The translations under genes were made by a program, and so were the position numbers. A stretch of 64,000 nt of DNA, from the NCBI RefSeq assembly GCF_029024945.1, contig NZ_CP118976.1, forward strand, positions 496,001 through 560,000, in the 5' to 3' direction. The DNA is from Staphylococcus succinus (GTDB lineage: Bacteria > Bacillota > Bacilli > Staphylococcales > Staphylococcaceae). Below, one piece after another: positions 16,313-25,064 of this stretch (position 1 is the stretch's first letter; the number at the start of each line of letters is the position of its first letter). Below the pieces are notes generated by a model that saw only the letters and a program-made list of their open reading frames with translations, ran no database searches and was not told the origin of the DNA.

Positions 16313-17854
16313 TTAATGTTTAATCATTAATGGCCCCCCTGGACCAAGTGGCCATCCTAATAAATACCAAATAATCATAAATAATGGCCAAACAATACTT
16401 AGAATAATGGTATAGGGCATTAAACTAGATAATAACGACCCTAACTTCATATTGTTATCATATTTTTGCGCATAAGATAATAACAATGGTAAGTAAGGCA
16501 TCATTGGAGTTATTGGGTTACTGATTGAATCCCCTATACGATAAAGCATTTGCGTAAAAGCAGGATGAAATCCTACAATCATCAACATTGGTACAAAAAT
16601 AGGAGCCAAAATGCCCCATTTAGCCGAAGCACTACCGATAAGTAAATTAATCATAGCACTTAATAATATGATACCTAAAATGAGAACGACACCGTTTTGA
16701 TCTTGAAGCAAGGCAGCCCCCTTAACAGCTACAATAATACCTAAATTACTCCATTGTAGAAAAGCGAGCAATTGAGCAGCAAAGAATACGATAACGATAA
16801 ATGAACCCATAGAAGACATTGAGTCAGCAAGCATCTTACCTAAGTCTTTTGTACTTCTGAATTTTTTCATCATAACGCCATAAACTAGTCCAGGTACTAA
16901 AAATAGTATTAAGATGAGTAATCCAACGCCGTTTATAATTGGAGCATCATTCAGTAAACTGCCAGTTTTTGCATTTCTTAAAAAACTATTCTGCGGTATA
17001 GAACAGATAATGATTAGTGCGATAACTACAAAAAAGCTAATATTAGCCCAAAATACCGCTCGATTCTCTTGTGGTGTCAGACCGGAATTGGCATCATTCA
17101 CCTGAATGTCAGACTGAGATGCATCGAATTTGCCGAGTCTTGGAATAACAAAGCGCATGGTTACCCAATAAACAGCAGGTAATAATACGATGATGCTAGC
17201 AGCAATAAAATACCAATTCATAGCTACATTGATATGTACATCATCAGAAACTATTTTTGCTGCAGGCTCCGTAAATGAATAGAGCAAAGCATCTGACATA
17301 CCAATCATGAAATTTGCTGAAAAGCCTCCAATAGCAGCGGCATAGGCCATCGCTAGTCCTGCGATAGGGTGATAGCCTAACTTAATAAATACCATTGCTG
17401 TAAGCGGAGGTAATACAATTGGAGCAGCATCACCAGCAGCATTTCCCAAAATACCAATAATTATAATAACGGGTATGATAATTTTTTGAGGTGTTTTATG
17501 TACAACTTGAACCATGAGCTTATCAAAATAACCTGTTTTTTCAGCAACGCCGATACCAAGCATAACTGCGAGTACTAACCCCAGTGCTGGAAATTCCGAA
17601 AAATTCTTAATGGCATCATTGAGAATCATCGCGAGTCCATCTTTACTTAAAATACTTTTAATTGTGATCGTATCACCAGTACCGGGATGTTTAACAGTAA
17701 TATGAAATAGTGAGACAAGCCATGTAAGTATAGCGAGACCCAAACACATTAAAAAAAATAAAATGCTGGGATCCGGTAACCGATTTCCTACTTTTTCAAC
17801 AATGTTTAAAAACTTATTTATAAAAGATATCTTTGCTTTCGAGTTATTAGCCAT
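16313..17854 (-). CDS. AbgT family transporter
   Basis: A 513-residue integral membrane protein of the AbgT family, with about a dozen hydrophobic segments from residue 28 to the end. Characteristic pieces are NRLPDPSILFF (near residues 23-33), LGNAAGDAAPIVLPP and SNPITPMMPYLPL. Members take up p-aminobenzoyl-glutamate or export sulfonamides with ion coupling. No abgA/abgB hydrolase genes lie beside it, so the antimetabolite efflux or peptide uptake roles both stay open. It diverges from the SDR gene at 18093. Confidence 0.93.
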   Translation of the reverse strand: MANNSKAKISFINKFLNIVEKVGNRLPDPSILFFLMCLGLAILTWLVSLFHITVKHPGTGDTITIKSILSKDGLAMILNDAIKNFSEFPALGLVLAVMLGIGVAEKTGYFDKLMVQVVHKTPQKIIIPVIIIIGILGNAAGDAAPIVLPPLTAMVFIKLGYHPIAGLAMAYAAAIGGFSANFMIGMSDALLYSFTEPAAKIVSDDVHINVAMNWYFIAASIIVLLPAVYWVTMRFVIPRLGKFDASQSDIQVNDANSGLTPQENRAVFWANISFFVVIALIIICSIPQNSFLRNAKTGSLLNDAPIINGVGLLILILFLVPGLVYGVMMKKFRSTKDLGKMLADSMSSMGSFIVIVFFAAQLLAFLQWSNLGIIVAVKGAALLQDQNGVVLILGIILLSAMINLLIGSASAKWGILAPIFVPMLMIVGFHPAFTQMLYRIGDSISNPITPMMPYLPLLLSYAQKYDNNMKLGSLLSSLMPYTIILSIVWPLFMIIWYLLGWPLGPGGPLMIKH

Positions 17855-18092
17855 TGTACCGACCTCCCAAACAAGTTAACGAAATTATATCAAATTATGC
17901 ATGTAAATAGAAAGAATATTCAGAAAAATTTCATTAGAAAATAATTGTTTATTGCTTTTAAGGTAAATTTGATGTGATTTAAAAATGATTCGCTATAGAT
18001 TATTAAGGAGAATAGATGAGAGACGTTTTAGTAACTTGTAGAAAGGAAATACAGGTAATGATGTGATAATAATAAAGGAGTTGTGATTATAA

Positions 18093-18911
18093 ATGGGAAG
18101 ATTAGATCATAAAGTGGCAGTACTCACTGGTACAAGTACGGGAATTGGCGCAGCAACAGCCCAAATTTTGGCTAACGAGGGTGCACATGTATTAGCGGCA
18201 GATATTTCTGATAAAGTACATGATATCGTAAAAAAAATTAATGAAGCGGGTCAAAAGGCTTCCGGGTATGTTGTTGATATCTCTGATGAACATGCTGTAG
18301 AACGTTTTGCCGAATCAGTTAAAGAGGACTACGGTAAAATAGATATTTTGTTTAATAATGCAGGGGTAGACAATGCTGCTGGACGTATACATGAATACCC
18401 AGTTGAAGTATTCGATAAAATTATGGGTGTTGATTTAAGAGGTACATTTCTAATGACGAAATTCTTTATTCCAATGATGATGGATCAAGGAGGCTCTATA
18501 ATTAATACTGCTTCATTCTCAGGCCATGCGGCAGATTTAAATCGTTCTGGATATAATGCCGCTAAAGGTGGTGTTGTGAACTTTACACGTTCAACAGCGA
18601 TTGAATACGGTCGAGAAAATATTAGAGCAAATGCAATTGCACCGGGAACAATTGAAACACCACTTGTAGATAAACTTACGGGGACGGCTGAAGATGAAGC
18701 TGGAAAAGTTTTCAGAGAAAATCAAAAATGGGTAACACCACTTGGTAGATTAGGTACACCAGAGGAAGTGGGGAAACTCGTAGCATTTTTAGCTTCAGAT
18801 GACAGCTCATTTATCACAGGTGAGTCAATTACAATAGATGGCGGTGTGATGGCATATACATGGCCGGGAGAGATGTTAAGTGATAAAAGTTGGCAACAAA
18901 ACATTAAATAG
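18093..18911 (+). CDS. SDR family oxidoreductase
   Basis: A 272-residue classical short-chain dehydrogenase: cofactor loop TGTSTGIG at 12-19, NNAG at 88-91, catalytic Ser141, Tyr154 and Lys158, and the C-terminal SSFITGESITIDGG typical of glucose 1-dehydrogenase/FabG-like enzymes. The extra 20-residue tail ending in SDKSWQQNIK is a little longer than usual. AAAGGAG lies 12 bases before the ATG. No pathway neighbour reveals the substrate. Confidence 0.9.
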   Translation: MGRLDHKVAVLTGTSTGIGAATAQILANEGAHVLAADISDKVHDIVKKINEAGQKASGYVVDISDEHAVERFAESVKEDYGKIDILFNNAGVDNAAGRIHEYPVEVFDKIMGVDLRGTFLMTKFFIPMMMDQGGSIINTASFSGHAADLNRSGYNAAKGGVVNFTRSTAIEYGRENIRANAIAPGTIETPLVDKLTGTAEDEAGKVFRENQKWVTPLGRLGTPEEVGKLVAFLASDDSSFITGESITIDGGVMAYTWPGEMLSDKSWQQNIK

Positions 18912-18982
18912 TGAAAGAGTTATTGTTTTTAGAGTTTAAACATTATGTTTACTTAAAAAAATAATATTTGGGTTTTGAACAC

Positions 18983-19023
18983 AACAAAGGTTATCTCGTT
19001 TAAAATACGAGATAACCTTTGTT
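18983..19023. terminator. Bidirectional intrinsic terminator
   Basis: A perfect 17-base stem, AACAAAGGTTATCTCGT with its complement, around a 7-base loop. It lies between the converging SDR and photolyase genes. Confidence 0.9.
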
Positions 19024-19033
19024 TATAATTATT

Positions 19034-20410
19034 TTATTTGAGACTTTTAAAGGTTTCGATAACTAAATCTCTACTCAATTTATGATCTATCAATGCTTTT
19101 GGATAATCTGTGCCTACTGTTATATTATACTCACTTTTTAGTATATCTTTATTACTTGTAGGATCATGGATGAACTTACTAGGTATGTTTTTAAAAATGG
19201 ATAATCGTGACTTAATAAAATCTCCTTGTAAATCGAAACGCTCACTTTGTCGAACAGGATTAAACATTCTGAAATAGGGTGCTGCGTCTGTTCCTGTTGA
19301 CGCTGACCATTGCCACCCATGAACATTAGACGCATTATCATAATCAATTAAATATTTTCTGAAATAACATTCACCGAGGGTCCAATCAATAAATAAATCT
19401 TTTGTTAAAAATTGAGATACAATCATTCTTAGACGATTATGCATAAAACCAGTTTGCTTTAATTTTTGCATTGCAGCATCAACAATTGGAAATCCAGTTT
19501 CACCATTTTTCCAAGCTTCAAAATTTTGAGTATGATTTGACCATTGTATAGTACGGTATTTTTTATTAAACGATTGAGTGGCAGTTGCTGGATAGTAAGT
19601 CATCAAAATATAATAAAATTCGCGAAACATTAATTCTCTTATATATGCTTCATAATTAACTTCATCACTATCATAACCATTTAACAAATCATTAATGATT
19701 TCCTGAATATCAACTAATCCAAAAGCTAAATAAATACTTAATCCGCTCACATAATCGTTTGAAATATCATTGGTTAAATCTTTGTAAGAAGAAATATCAA
19801 AATCCAAAAAATTTTGCCAATCTTTTAGTGCCATTTCCTCTAAGTCTTGTGTATAACGTAATGATAGTTTACTTTGATTCGAACCTTTTTCTGCGATTTG
19901 ACTTAATTGCTTTAAATCATAATTTTTATTTGAACGATTCGCAATATATTTTCTATTGGTTTTGTAAAAACTTGTGAAAATTTTGTAAGGATGTAATTGC
20001 TTATTCAAAGTACTTGAAGGTTTAAAATAATGGTTCACGCGTTTGCCAATCACCTTTATATTAAAGTTATTGAAACGTGATTTAAGGTGTGGGAAATCAT
20101 ATTCATCATGGTGATAACTCATTATATCTTTTCCTATTAATATATGACTTAACTCTAGTTGATTAGCTAATGTCGGTAAAGTTTTATACGGGACAATGTA
20201 AGGGTGAATATTATGTTGCTGTAAGGAGTTAATAAAACCGCTTGCTACACTTTCATAATAATCTTGCTTTGCTTTTCCTGCATCTGAAAGGTCTTCTAAA
20301 GGTATAATAAGATATAGTTTTTTGATTTTATCTTGATTATGTATTACATAATCAAATAATGGATTGTTGTTAATTCTAAAAACACGATTAAGTAAGACCC
20401 CTAAATACAT
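19034..20410 (-). CDS. phrB: Deoxyribodipyrimidine photolyase (class I CPD type)
   Basis: A 458-residue photolyase that uses blue light and FADH- to split cyclobutane pyrimidine dimers in DNA. The C-terminal FAD-binding half is clear: RELMFREFYY (258-267), TGFPIVDAAM (305-314), HNRLRM (324-329) and WQWSASTGTDAAPYFR (366-381). The N-terminal antenna domain (1 to about 125) is diverged, so the second chromophore is unknown. It is preceded by the ybgA gene 27 bases upstream, the usual partner, and AAGGAGG serves as ribosome binding site. Confidence 0.96.
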   Translation of the reverse strand: MYLGVLLNRVFRINNNPLFDYVIHNQDKIKKLYLIIPLEDLSDAGKAKQDYYESVASGFINSLQQHNIHPYIVPYKTLPTLANQLELSHILIGKDIMSYHHDEYDFPHLKSRFNNFNIKVIGKRVNHYFKPSSTLNKQLHPYKIFTSFYKTNRKYIANRSNKNYDLKQLSQIAEKGSNQSKLSLRYTQDLEEMALKDWQNFLDFDISSYKDLTNDISNDYVSGLSIYLAFGLVDIQEIINDLLNGYDSDEVNYEAYIRELMFREFYYILMTYYPATATQSFNKKYRTIQWSNHTQNFEAWKNGETGFPIVDAAMQKLKQTGFMHNRLRMIVSQFLTKDLFIDWTLGECYFRKYLIDYDNASNVHGWQWSASTGTDAAPYFRMFNPVRQSERFDLQGDFIKSRLSIFKNIPSKFIHDPTSNKDILKSEYNITVGTDYPKALIDHKLSRDLVIETFKSLK

Positions 20411-20437
20411 AATAATAATGCCTCCTTGCCTTTTAAA

Positions 20438-20806
20438 CTATTTTAGTATTGTACTTTCAATTAAATATTGGATTTGATATTGATGCGCTAACTTCTTTAA
20501 AAATAGTCTCAGTACTTCTTCGCCTTTTTCATCATTTTTAAAAGCAGATTTAAGTTCTAAATAATGCGTTTTTTCTTCAAATGATGCTCGTTTTTTAAAA
20601 TATCCCCACATATGATCAGCGGCGTTAATAACATTGGATTTTGTAATAGGTGTTTTTAAAGCTATTTTAATTTCATTCTCAACTACTGGATAGGAGGCGT
20701 CATCTTTTAATAATTCACGTATGTATAAATAACTTTTATGATTGTGCCATAGAACATTATATTTTTCTGTACGCCATAAACGTTCGGTTTTTTGTTTTTC
20801 TTTCAT
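20438..20806 (-). CDS. YbgA family protein (DUF1722)
   Basis: A 122-residue DUF1722 protein, starting MKEKQKTERLWRTEKYNVLW (WHNHKSYL follows), the short stand-alone form of the domain that in E. coli lies beside phr and in others is fused to a DUF523 domain. Its molecular role is unknown; genomic pairing with photolyase is old and repeated, so a link to light repair or its cofactors is likely. It forms a two-gene unit with phrB. AAGGAG precedes the start. Confidence 0.9.
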   Translation of the reverse strand: MKEKQKTERLWRTEKYNVLWHNHKSYLYIRELLKDDASYPVVENEIKIALKTPITKSNVINAADHMWGYFKKRASFEEKTHYLELKSAFKNDEKGEEVLRLFLKKLAHQYQIQYLIESTILK

Positions 20807-20914
20807 AAATAACTCCTTATCTCCTAATAAACAATTTAGTGTGTCTTGGTAATCCTAAATAGGGTGTTTACAATTCATTTTTAGGGTAATGATTAAATAG
20901 AGGTGAATTAAAAA

Positions 20915-21340
20915 ATGAACAATGATAAAATACTTTCAACCATAAATAATATATTAAGCCAATCAAAAATTGGCGTCTTATCAACTGCACATCATAATGT
21001 ACCTCGTAGCAGGTATATGGTGTTCTACAATGACGGATTGACACTCTTTACTAAGACGAGTATAGATTCTATTAAAGTTAAAGCATTTAAGGATAATCCT
21101 AGAACTCACGTTTTACTTGGATATGATGAAATGAACAATCGTAGTTTTCTTGAAATAGATGGGCTTGTGGAAATTACTAAAGATCAAGCAACGATTGATT
21201 GGTTATGGGAACAGCAAGATAAAACATTTTTCGATTCTAAGGAAGATACTGACTTATGCGTACTAAAAATAACGCCAAAATCAATAAAAGTTATGAATGA
21301 TGATAATATAGATACACCACAAACAATTACATTTGAGTAA
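20915..21340 (+). CDS. Pyridoxamine 5'-phosphate oxidase-like (general stress protein 26 type)
   Basis: A 141-residue split-barrel protein of the PNPOx-like family, which binds FMN or related flavins and can include F420 or heme-binding proteins. The N-terminal LSTAHHNVPRSRYMVF and TKTSIDSIKVKAFKDNP segments are typical of Bacillus general stress protein 26-like members. The role is not established; an oxidative or stress-related redox function is most often proposed. It lies divergent to ybgA-phrB (109-base gap) and converges on tspO through a shared terminator. Confidence 0.85.
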   Translation: MNNDKILSTINNILSQSKIGVLSTAHHNVPRSRYMVFYNDGLTLFTKTSIDSIKVKAFKDNPRTHVLLGYDEMNNRSFLEIDGLVEITKDQATIDWLWEQQDKTFFDSKEDTDLCVLKITPKSIKVMNDDNIDTPQTITFE

Positions 21341-21347
21341 TTTAAAG

Positions 21348-21385
21348 ACGTTCAATTTCACTTAGGAAACGGTGAGATTGAACGT
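21348..21385. terminator. Bidirectional intrinsic terminator
   Basis: The arms ACGTTCAATTTCAC and GTGAGATTGAACGT pair over 14 bases with one wobble; T-runs are present toward both flanking genes. Confidence 0.88.
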
Positions 21386-21404
21386 TTTTACATATTTTGA
21401 CTAA

Positions 21405-21884
21405 TTAGTGATAATCAGGATTATCTTTATTTAAAAACCAATTACCAGTAGTCAGATAACTCGCAAATGTAGACCATAATACATAAGGAATCATAATTAA
21501 GCCACTAAGTTTATGTGCTTTAAAAAACTTCATACACATAACAATAACTGATAATAATAGAATATAACTTTCTATTAAAGCCAAGCCACGTAATTTAAAT
21601 TTAAAATATAACAAGGACCATAAATAATTCAATCCTAATTGTGTATAATGTACGCTTGTAATGTGTGATGAATTATTTTGAGTATTTTTTGCTAAAGTAT
21701 ATGCAATACCCATGCATGTATATAATATAGACCAAACTATAGGAAATACATAGCCAGGTGGTGAAAAAGGTGGCTTTTTTGTTTTTCTTAAATCTGCACG
21801 TGCATTTTTTACTGCATATGCACCTATGAATTTACCACCTATGAGAGGTAAAGTTATTCTGAATATATTAGTAATTATAGACAA
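21405..21884 (-). CDS. tspO: TspO/MBR family membrane protein
   Basis: A 159-residue TspO, a five-helix tryptophan-rich sensory protein that binds porphyrins and steroids and modulates stress or tetrapyrrole traffic. Signature pieces: KPPFSPPGYVFPIVW early on, NYLWSLLYFKFKLRGLAL in the middle and PYVLWSTFASYLTTGNWFLN at the end (20-residue limit kept). An ATG at 21911 opens the frame but has no site; I prefer UUG at 21884, because AAGGAG 9 bases before it overlaps the stop codon of the upstream SDR gene (TAAGGAG). That layout indicates translational coupling with the SDR gene. Confidence 0.9.
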   Translation of the reverse strand: MSIITNIFRITLPLIGGKFIGAYAVKNARADLRKTKKPPFSPPGYVFPIVWSILYTCMGIAYTLAKNTQNNSSHITSVHYTQLGLNYLWSLLYFKFKLRGLALIESYILLLSVIVMCMKFFKAHKLSGLIMIPYVLWSTFASYLTTGNWFLNKDNPDYH

Positions 21885-21897
21885 AATGGCACACTCC

Positions 21898-23415
21898 TTA
21901 GTGTTTGACATTCAATAGTATATTTTTCTTTGGTAAAAGTTTTGTGGATGTTATTAAAATAGCGAAAAACCCTAATGAAATACTAAGGTTTTGAATTAAT
22001 TTTTTTTTAATTTTAATATTATGAGTATGAGCAAAGTCGGGTTTTGAGAGCGTATTCATTTTTCGTGCGAAAATATTCATTACGCTTTTGTGAATTTTAG
22101 CTTGCGTTAAAGTATAAACAAACCATGGTAATGTAGGTTGGTATTCTTGCAACGCAATTAAAGCTTTGTCGCTATCTAAGATGCGTCGAAATTCCAGCGT
22201 TGCTTTACCACCATTCGTTGAATAAGCAAAGTCACCACCAATAATTCTATATAAGACTCTATTAGTATTAGATGCTTCATGATCTTTTTTTAATAGTAAT
22301 AATAATTTATTCAGTAGGGGTATTTTTATTTTAAAGTAATTATGATTAATTTCGCTTTTAACAAAGTTAAAAGTAAAGCGTCTTAAAAAATCTGAATACT
22401 CGTTTGCTACATCATTTATTGTATAGTCGTGAGGCACTTTTATACGTGTAATTGCTCTAACATCTTTGATTTGAAACTGTTTTTTTGTATTAGCACTTTT
22501 ATTTGAGCTTTGTTTTTCTTCTTCTTTTAGTGCCCGTTCAACACTTTCTTCATAATTTATTTTACCGATTGAAATGTCATTTACGGTGTGTTTTTGTGAT
22601 CTAGTCATGTCGTGAATTAGGCTATCCATTAAAGGATACACCATTTCTTTTGAAGTTCCAGAAATCACTTTTACCCAATATTTACTTAACCATATTGGAA
22701 TGATTGGGATATCAATCATAGGTAAATTTTTTTCAAGTACGCGGGAGGTGCGTCTGAATAACGATTTATACGTCATATGTTCAGGGCCACCGATATCAAT
22801 GGACTCGTTTTGTTTAGGCTGTCTGTCAACTAAAGTTGTGAGGCCATTGATAACGTCATTAATTGAAACAGGTAATGTCATGTTATAGGCCCAAGCAGGT
22901 AAAACAAGTAATGGTAATCGCTCAACGAGTTTTTTGAGTATGGGATAGGAACTGCCTTTGGCACCGATAATTAGACCAGCTCTTAGTGTACTAACAGGTA
23001 TTCCATAAGAACCTAGTATTTTTTCACATTCTAATCTACTTCTCAGATGGGGAGATAAAGTGTCAGTATTTGGAATTAGTCCACTTAAAAAAATAATGTG
23101 TTTAATACTATTTTTCTGTGCAGCTCTAGCAAAATTATCTGCAAGTAAAGCATCCATATCTTCAAAATTAGCTTGCGTAAGCTTGGCTGACGGCATCATC
23201 GAATGAACCAAATAAATCGCTATATCAACATCTTTCATTACCTCACTTATTTCATCTAAATCAAATAGATCTGCAGCTTTCCATGTCACATTTTTTTCAT
23301 TTTTTTTATTTTTTATATTTCTTGAAATAGCAACTATTTCATGATTTTTTTGGAGGTTTTCTTTAAGGTGCCCGCCGATATAACCCGAAGCACCTGTTAA
23401 TAAGATTTTTGGCAT
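21898..23415 (-). CDS. Large SDR-family protein with C-terminal DUF2867-like domain
   Basis: A 505-residue protein with an atypical/extended SDR domain at residues 1 to about 290 (TGASGYIGG at 7-15, then YLVHSMM, HIIFLSG and ETLRAGLIIG-like STLRAGLIIG), a linker rich in Lys and Ser around 295-315, a second domain of about 150 residues resembling DUF2867 or a lipid-binding barrel, and a single hydrophobic helix near 478-497 that could anchor it. NmrA/YbjT-like members bind NAD(P) for redox sensing or reduction. It ends directly before tspO, which suggests a shared lipid, tetrapyrrole or light-stress task. Confidence 0.8.
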   Translation of the reverse strand: MPKILLTGASGYIGGHLKENLQKNHEIVAISRNIKNKKNEKNVTWKAADLFDLDEISEVMKDVDIAIYLVHSMMPSAKLTQANFEDMDALLADNFARAAQKNSIKHIIFLSGLIPNTDTLSPHLRSRLECEKILGSYGIPVSTLRAGLIIGAKGSSYPILKKLVERLPLLVLPAWAYNMTLPVSINDVINGLTTLVDRQPKQNESIDIGGPEHMTYKSLFRRTSRVLEKNLPMIDIPIIPIWLSKYWVKVISGTSKEMVYPLMDSLIHDMTRSQKHTVNDISIGKINYEESVERALKEEEKQSSNKSANTKKQFQIKDVRAITRIKVPHDYTINDVANEYSDFLRRFTFNFVKSEINHNYFKIKIPLLNKLLLLLKKDHEASNTNRVLYRIIGGDFAYSTNGGKATLEFRRILDSDKALIALQEYQPTLPWFVYTLTQAKIHKSVMNIFARKMNTLSKPDFAHTHNIKIKKKLIQNLSISLGFFAILITSTKLLPKKNILLNVKH

Positions 23416-23508
23416 ACTTCACACTCCTCTACCTCATATTTTTATTAAGACAATCCTTATTCAGAACAATGAAGAAAAGTAAAATATCATAAGTAATTGA
23501 TTAAAAGT

Positions 23509-23540
23509 TAAGTGGATAATTTCTTGAAATTATCCACTTA
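23509..23540. terminator. Strong hairpin, possible terminator
   Basis: TAAGTGGATAATTTC and its perfect complement are separated by two bases. The T-run that follows is weak on both strands. It may end a short minus-strand transcript rising from 23540-23670, or read-through from the M42 gene. Confidence 0.5.
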
Positions 23541-23674
23541 TTTATAAAAATATTCCCTTTATTAGGGGGAGGAAACATGTAACGTAATACATTAAATTTA
23601 AATAAAAGGGTTAAAATATATTCTATAAGAAAATGTTAGATAGAGATGAATTTATAGGAGGATAAAGCATATAA

Positions 23675-23708
23675 AATAATCTCTTACAAAAAATTGTAAG
23701 AGATTATT
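23675..23708 (-). terminator. Intrinsic terminator of the M42 peptidase gene
   Basis: On the minus strand AATAATCTCTTACAA pairs perfectly with its complement across a 4-base loop, followed by a TTTTATATG tail, 71 bases past the stop codon. Confidence 0.85.
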
Positions 23709-23778
23709 GCAATGACTAATATAATAGACAAAACGTATATTTAGACTGTGAAATATTATATATGAATAATGCCAAGTA

Positions 23779-24855
23779 TTACCAAATAATTTGATCAATA
23801 ACATCATCATTTAATGACTTAACAATTTCAGTGACTAAAGCGACAGAATTTTTATAATCATCTGTGTGTAATACAGAAACATTTGAATGCATATAACGTA
23901 ATGCTACGCCGATAGATACAGTTGGCGTACCCTCATTGGCTACATGTATACTTCCCGCATCTGTACCACCACCAGCAGTTGTATCTAATTGAATTGAAAT
24001 ATTATGTTTTTGGGCAACGGCTTTAATATGTTTGGTAAACCCAACATGACCGATATTTGACGCATCCATTATAATTACAACAGGTCCATTACCAAGTGCA
24101 GTATCACTTACTTGACCAGACATACCTGGTGTGTCATAAGCCACTGCAACATCAACTGCGATTGCTAAGTCTGGTTTAACTTTATTTGCTGCAACTTTCG
24201 CACCACGAAGACCGACTTCTTCTTGTACATTCGCTCCAGAGACAAGGTTCACATCAATTGCTTCATTTTTGAGATTTTGTAATACATCTACAGCTAATGC
24301 ACAACCATAGCGATTATCAAATGCTTTAGCGGTTAAATATTTTTGGTTTGCTAAAGTTTCAAATTCGCTATAAGGCGTGACCATATTACCGACCTCAATA
24401 CCGTATTGTTCGGCTTCTTTTTTACTTTTAACGCCGATATCAATAAACATTTCTTTCATATCGACATTTTTTTTACGATCTTCAGGAGATAATACATGAG
24501 GTGGTTTTGAACCGATAATGCCTCTTATTTTTCTGCCGTCATCAGTAGTAATAGTTACTTTTTGAGATAACATGACTTGATTCCACCAACCACCAATAGG
24601 CGTGAATTTTAAGTAGCCTTCATTATCTATTTTAGTAACAATGAATCCTATTTCATCTAAATGACCAGCAACCATTAAAGTTTTAGTCCCATTAGTTGCG
24701 GACTTTTTACCGAAGATGCCACCTAAATTGTCCTCTACAATTTCATCGCTCACTGGTTCTAAATAATCATGCATTAGAGCTTTAACGTCCATTTCATGTC
24801 CGGCAATACCATCAACATCTGTTAAAGATTTTAATAATTTTACTGACTTGTTCAT
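23779..24855 (-). CDS. M42 family metallopeptidase (glutamyl/deblocking aminopeptidase type)
   Basis: A 358-residue M42 aminopeptidase, usually a large tetrahedral cytosolic oligomer trimming peptides. The two-metal site is visible: His65 in AGHLDEIG, bridging Asp180 in KAFDNRYG, the catalytic pair Glu212-Glu213 in VQEEVGLRGA, Asp235 in AIAVDVA and a C-terminal His in RYMHSN. Substrate class within M42 (glutamyl, lysyl or tetrahedral aminopeptidase) cannot be fixed. It was once annotated as an endoglucanase in related genomes, which is not supported. It has its own terminator. Confidence 0.93.
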   Translation of the reverse strand: MNKSVKLLKSLTDVDGIAGHEMDVKALMHDYLEPVSDEIVEDNLGGIFGKKSATNGTKTLMVAGHLDEIGFIVTKIDNEGYLKFTPIGGWWNQVMLSQKVTITTDDGRKIRGIIGSKPPHVLSPEDRKKNVDMKEMFIDIGVKSKKEAEQYGIEVGNMVTPYSEFETLANQKYLTAKAFDNRYGCALAVDVLQNLKNEAIDVNLVSGANVQEEVGLRGAKVAANKVKPDLAIAVDVAVAYDTPGMSGQVSDTALGNGPVVIIMDASNIGHVGFTKHIKAVAQKHNISIQLDTTAGGGTDAGSIHVANEGTPTVSIGVALRYMHSNVSVLHTDDYKNSVALVTEIVKSLNDDVIDQIIW

Positions 24856-25064
24856 ATAATTCCTCCCATTAAAATTTGATAACTTTATTTTACCATGAAG
24901 TTATTGAATATATAGTAATTTGAATATCACAGCTGTTGATAAATACTAGGATATAGAAATACAAACTTTAGTTTAAGTCCGAGTTAAAAAGTAAGACTAA
25001 AAAGGTGCAATAAATAAATAGCCATGTTTCAATATAAATATAAGAAGAGTGGAGGGATTTTTAT

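Larger units (their letters stand above)
23416..23778. other. Intergenic region with hairpins and orphan Shine-Dalgarno-like motifs
   Basis: This 363-base gap between two minus-strand genes holds two strong hairpins and no long reading frame. On the plus strand it contains two purine-rich motifs, AGGGGGAGGAAAC followed by ATGTAA (an ORF of one codon) at 23564-23582 and AGGAGGATAAAG at 23657-23668, without genes behind them. Read on the minus strand these are CCTCC-rich stretches, as in small RNAs that pair with ribosome binding sites. Confidence 0.4.

Noticed and set aside
23779..24855. Endoglucanase/cellulase function for the M42 protein
   Set aside because: The metal ligands and EE pair are those of M42 aminopeptidases; older cellulase labels for this family are annotation errors.
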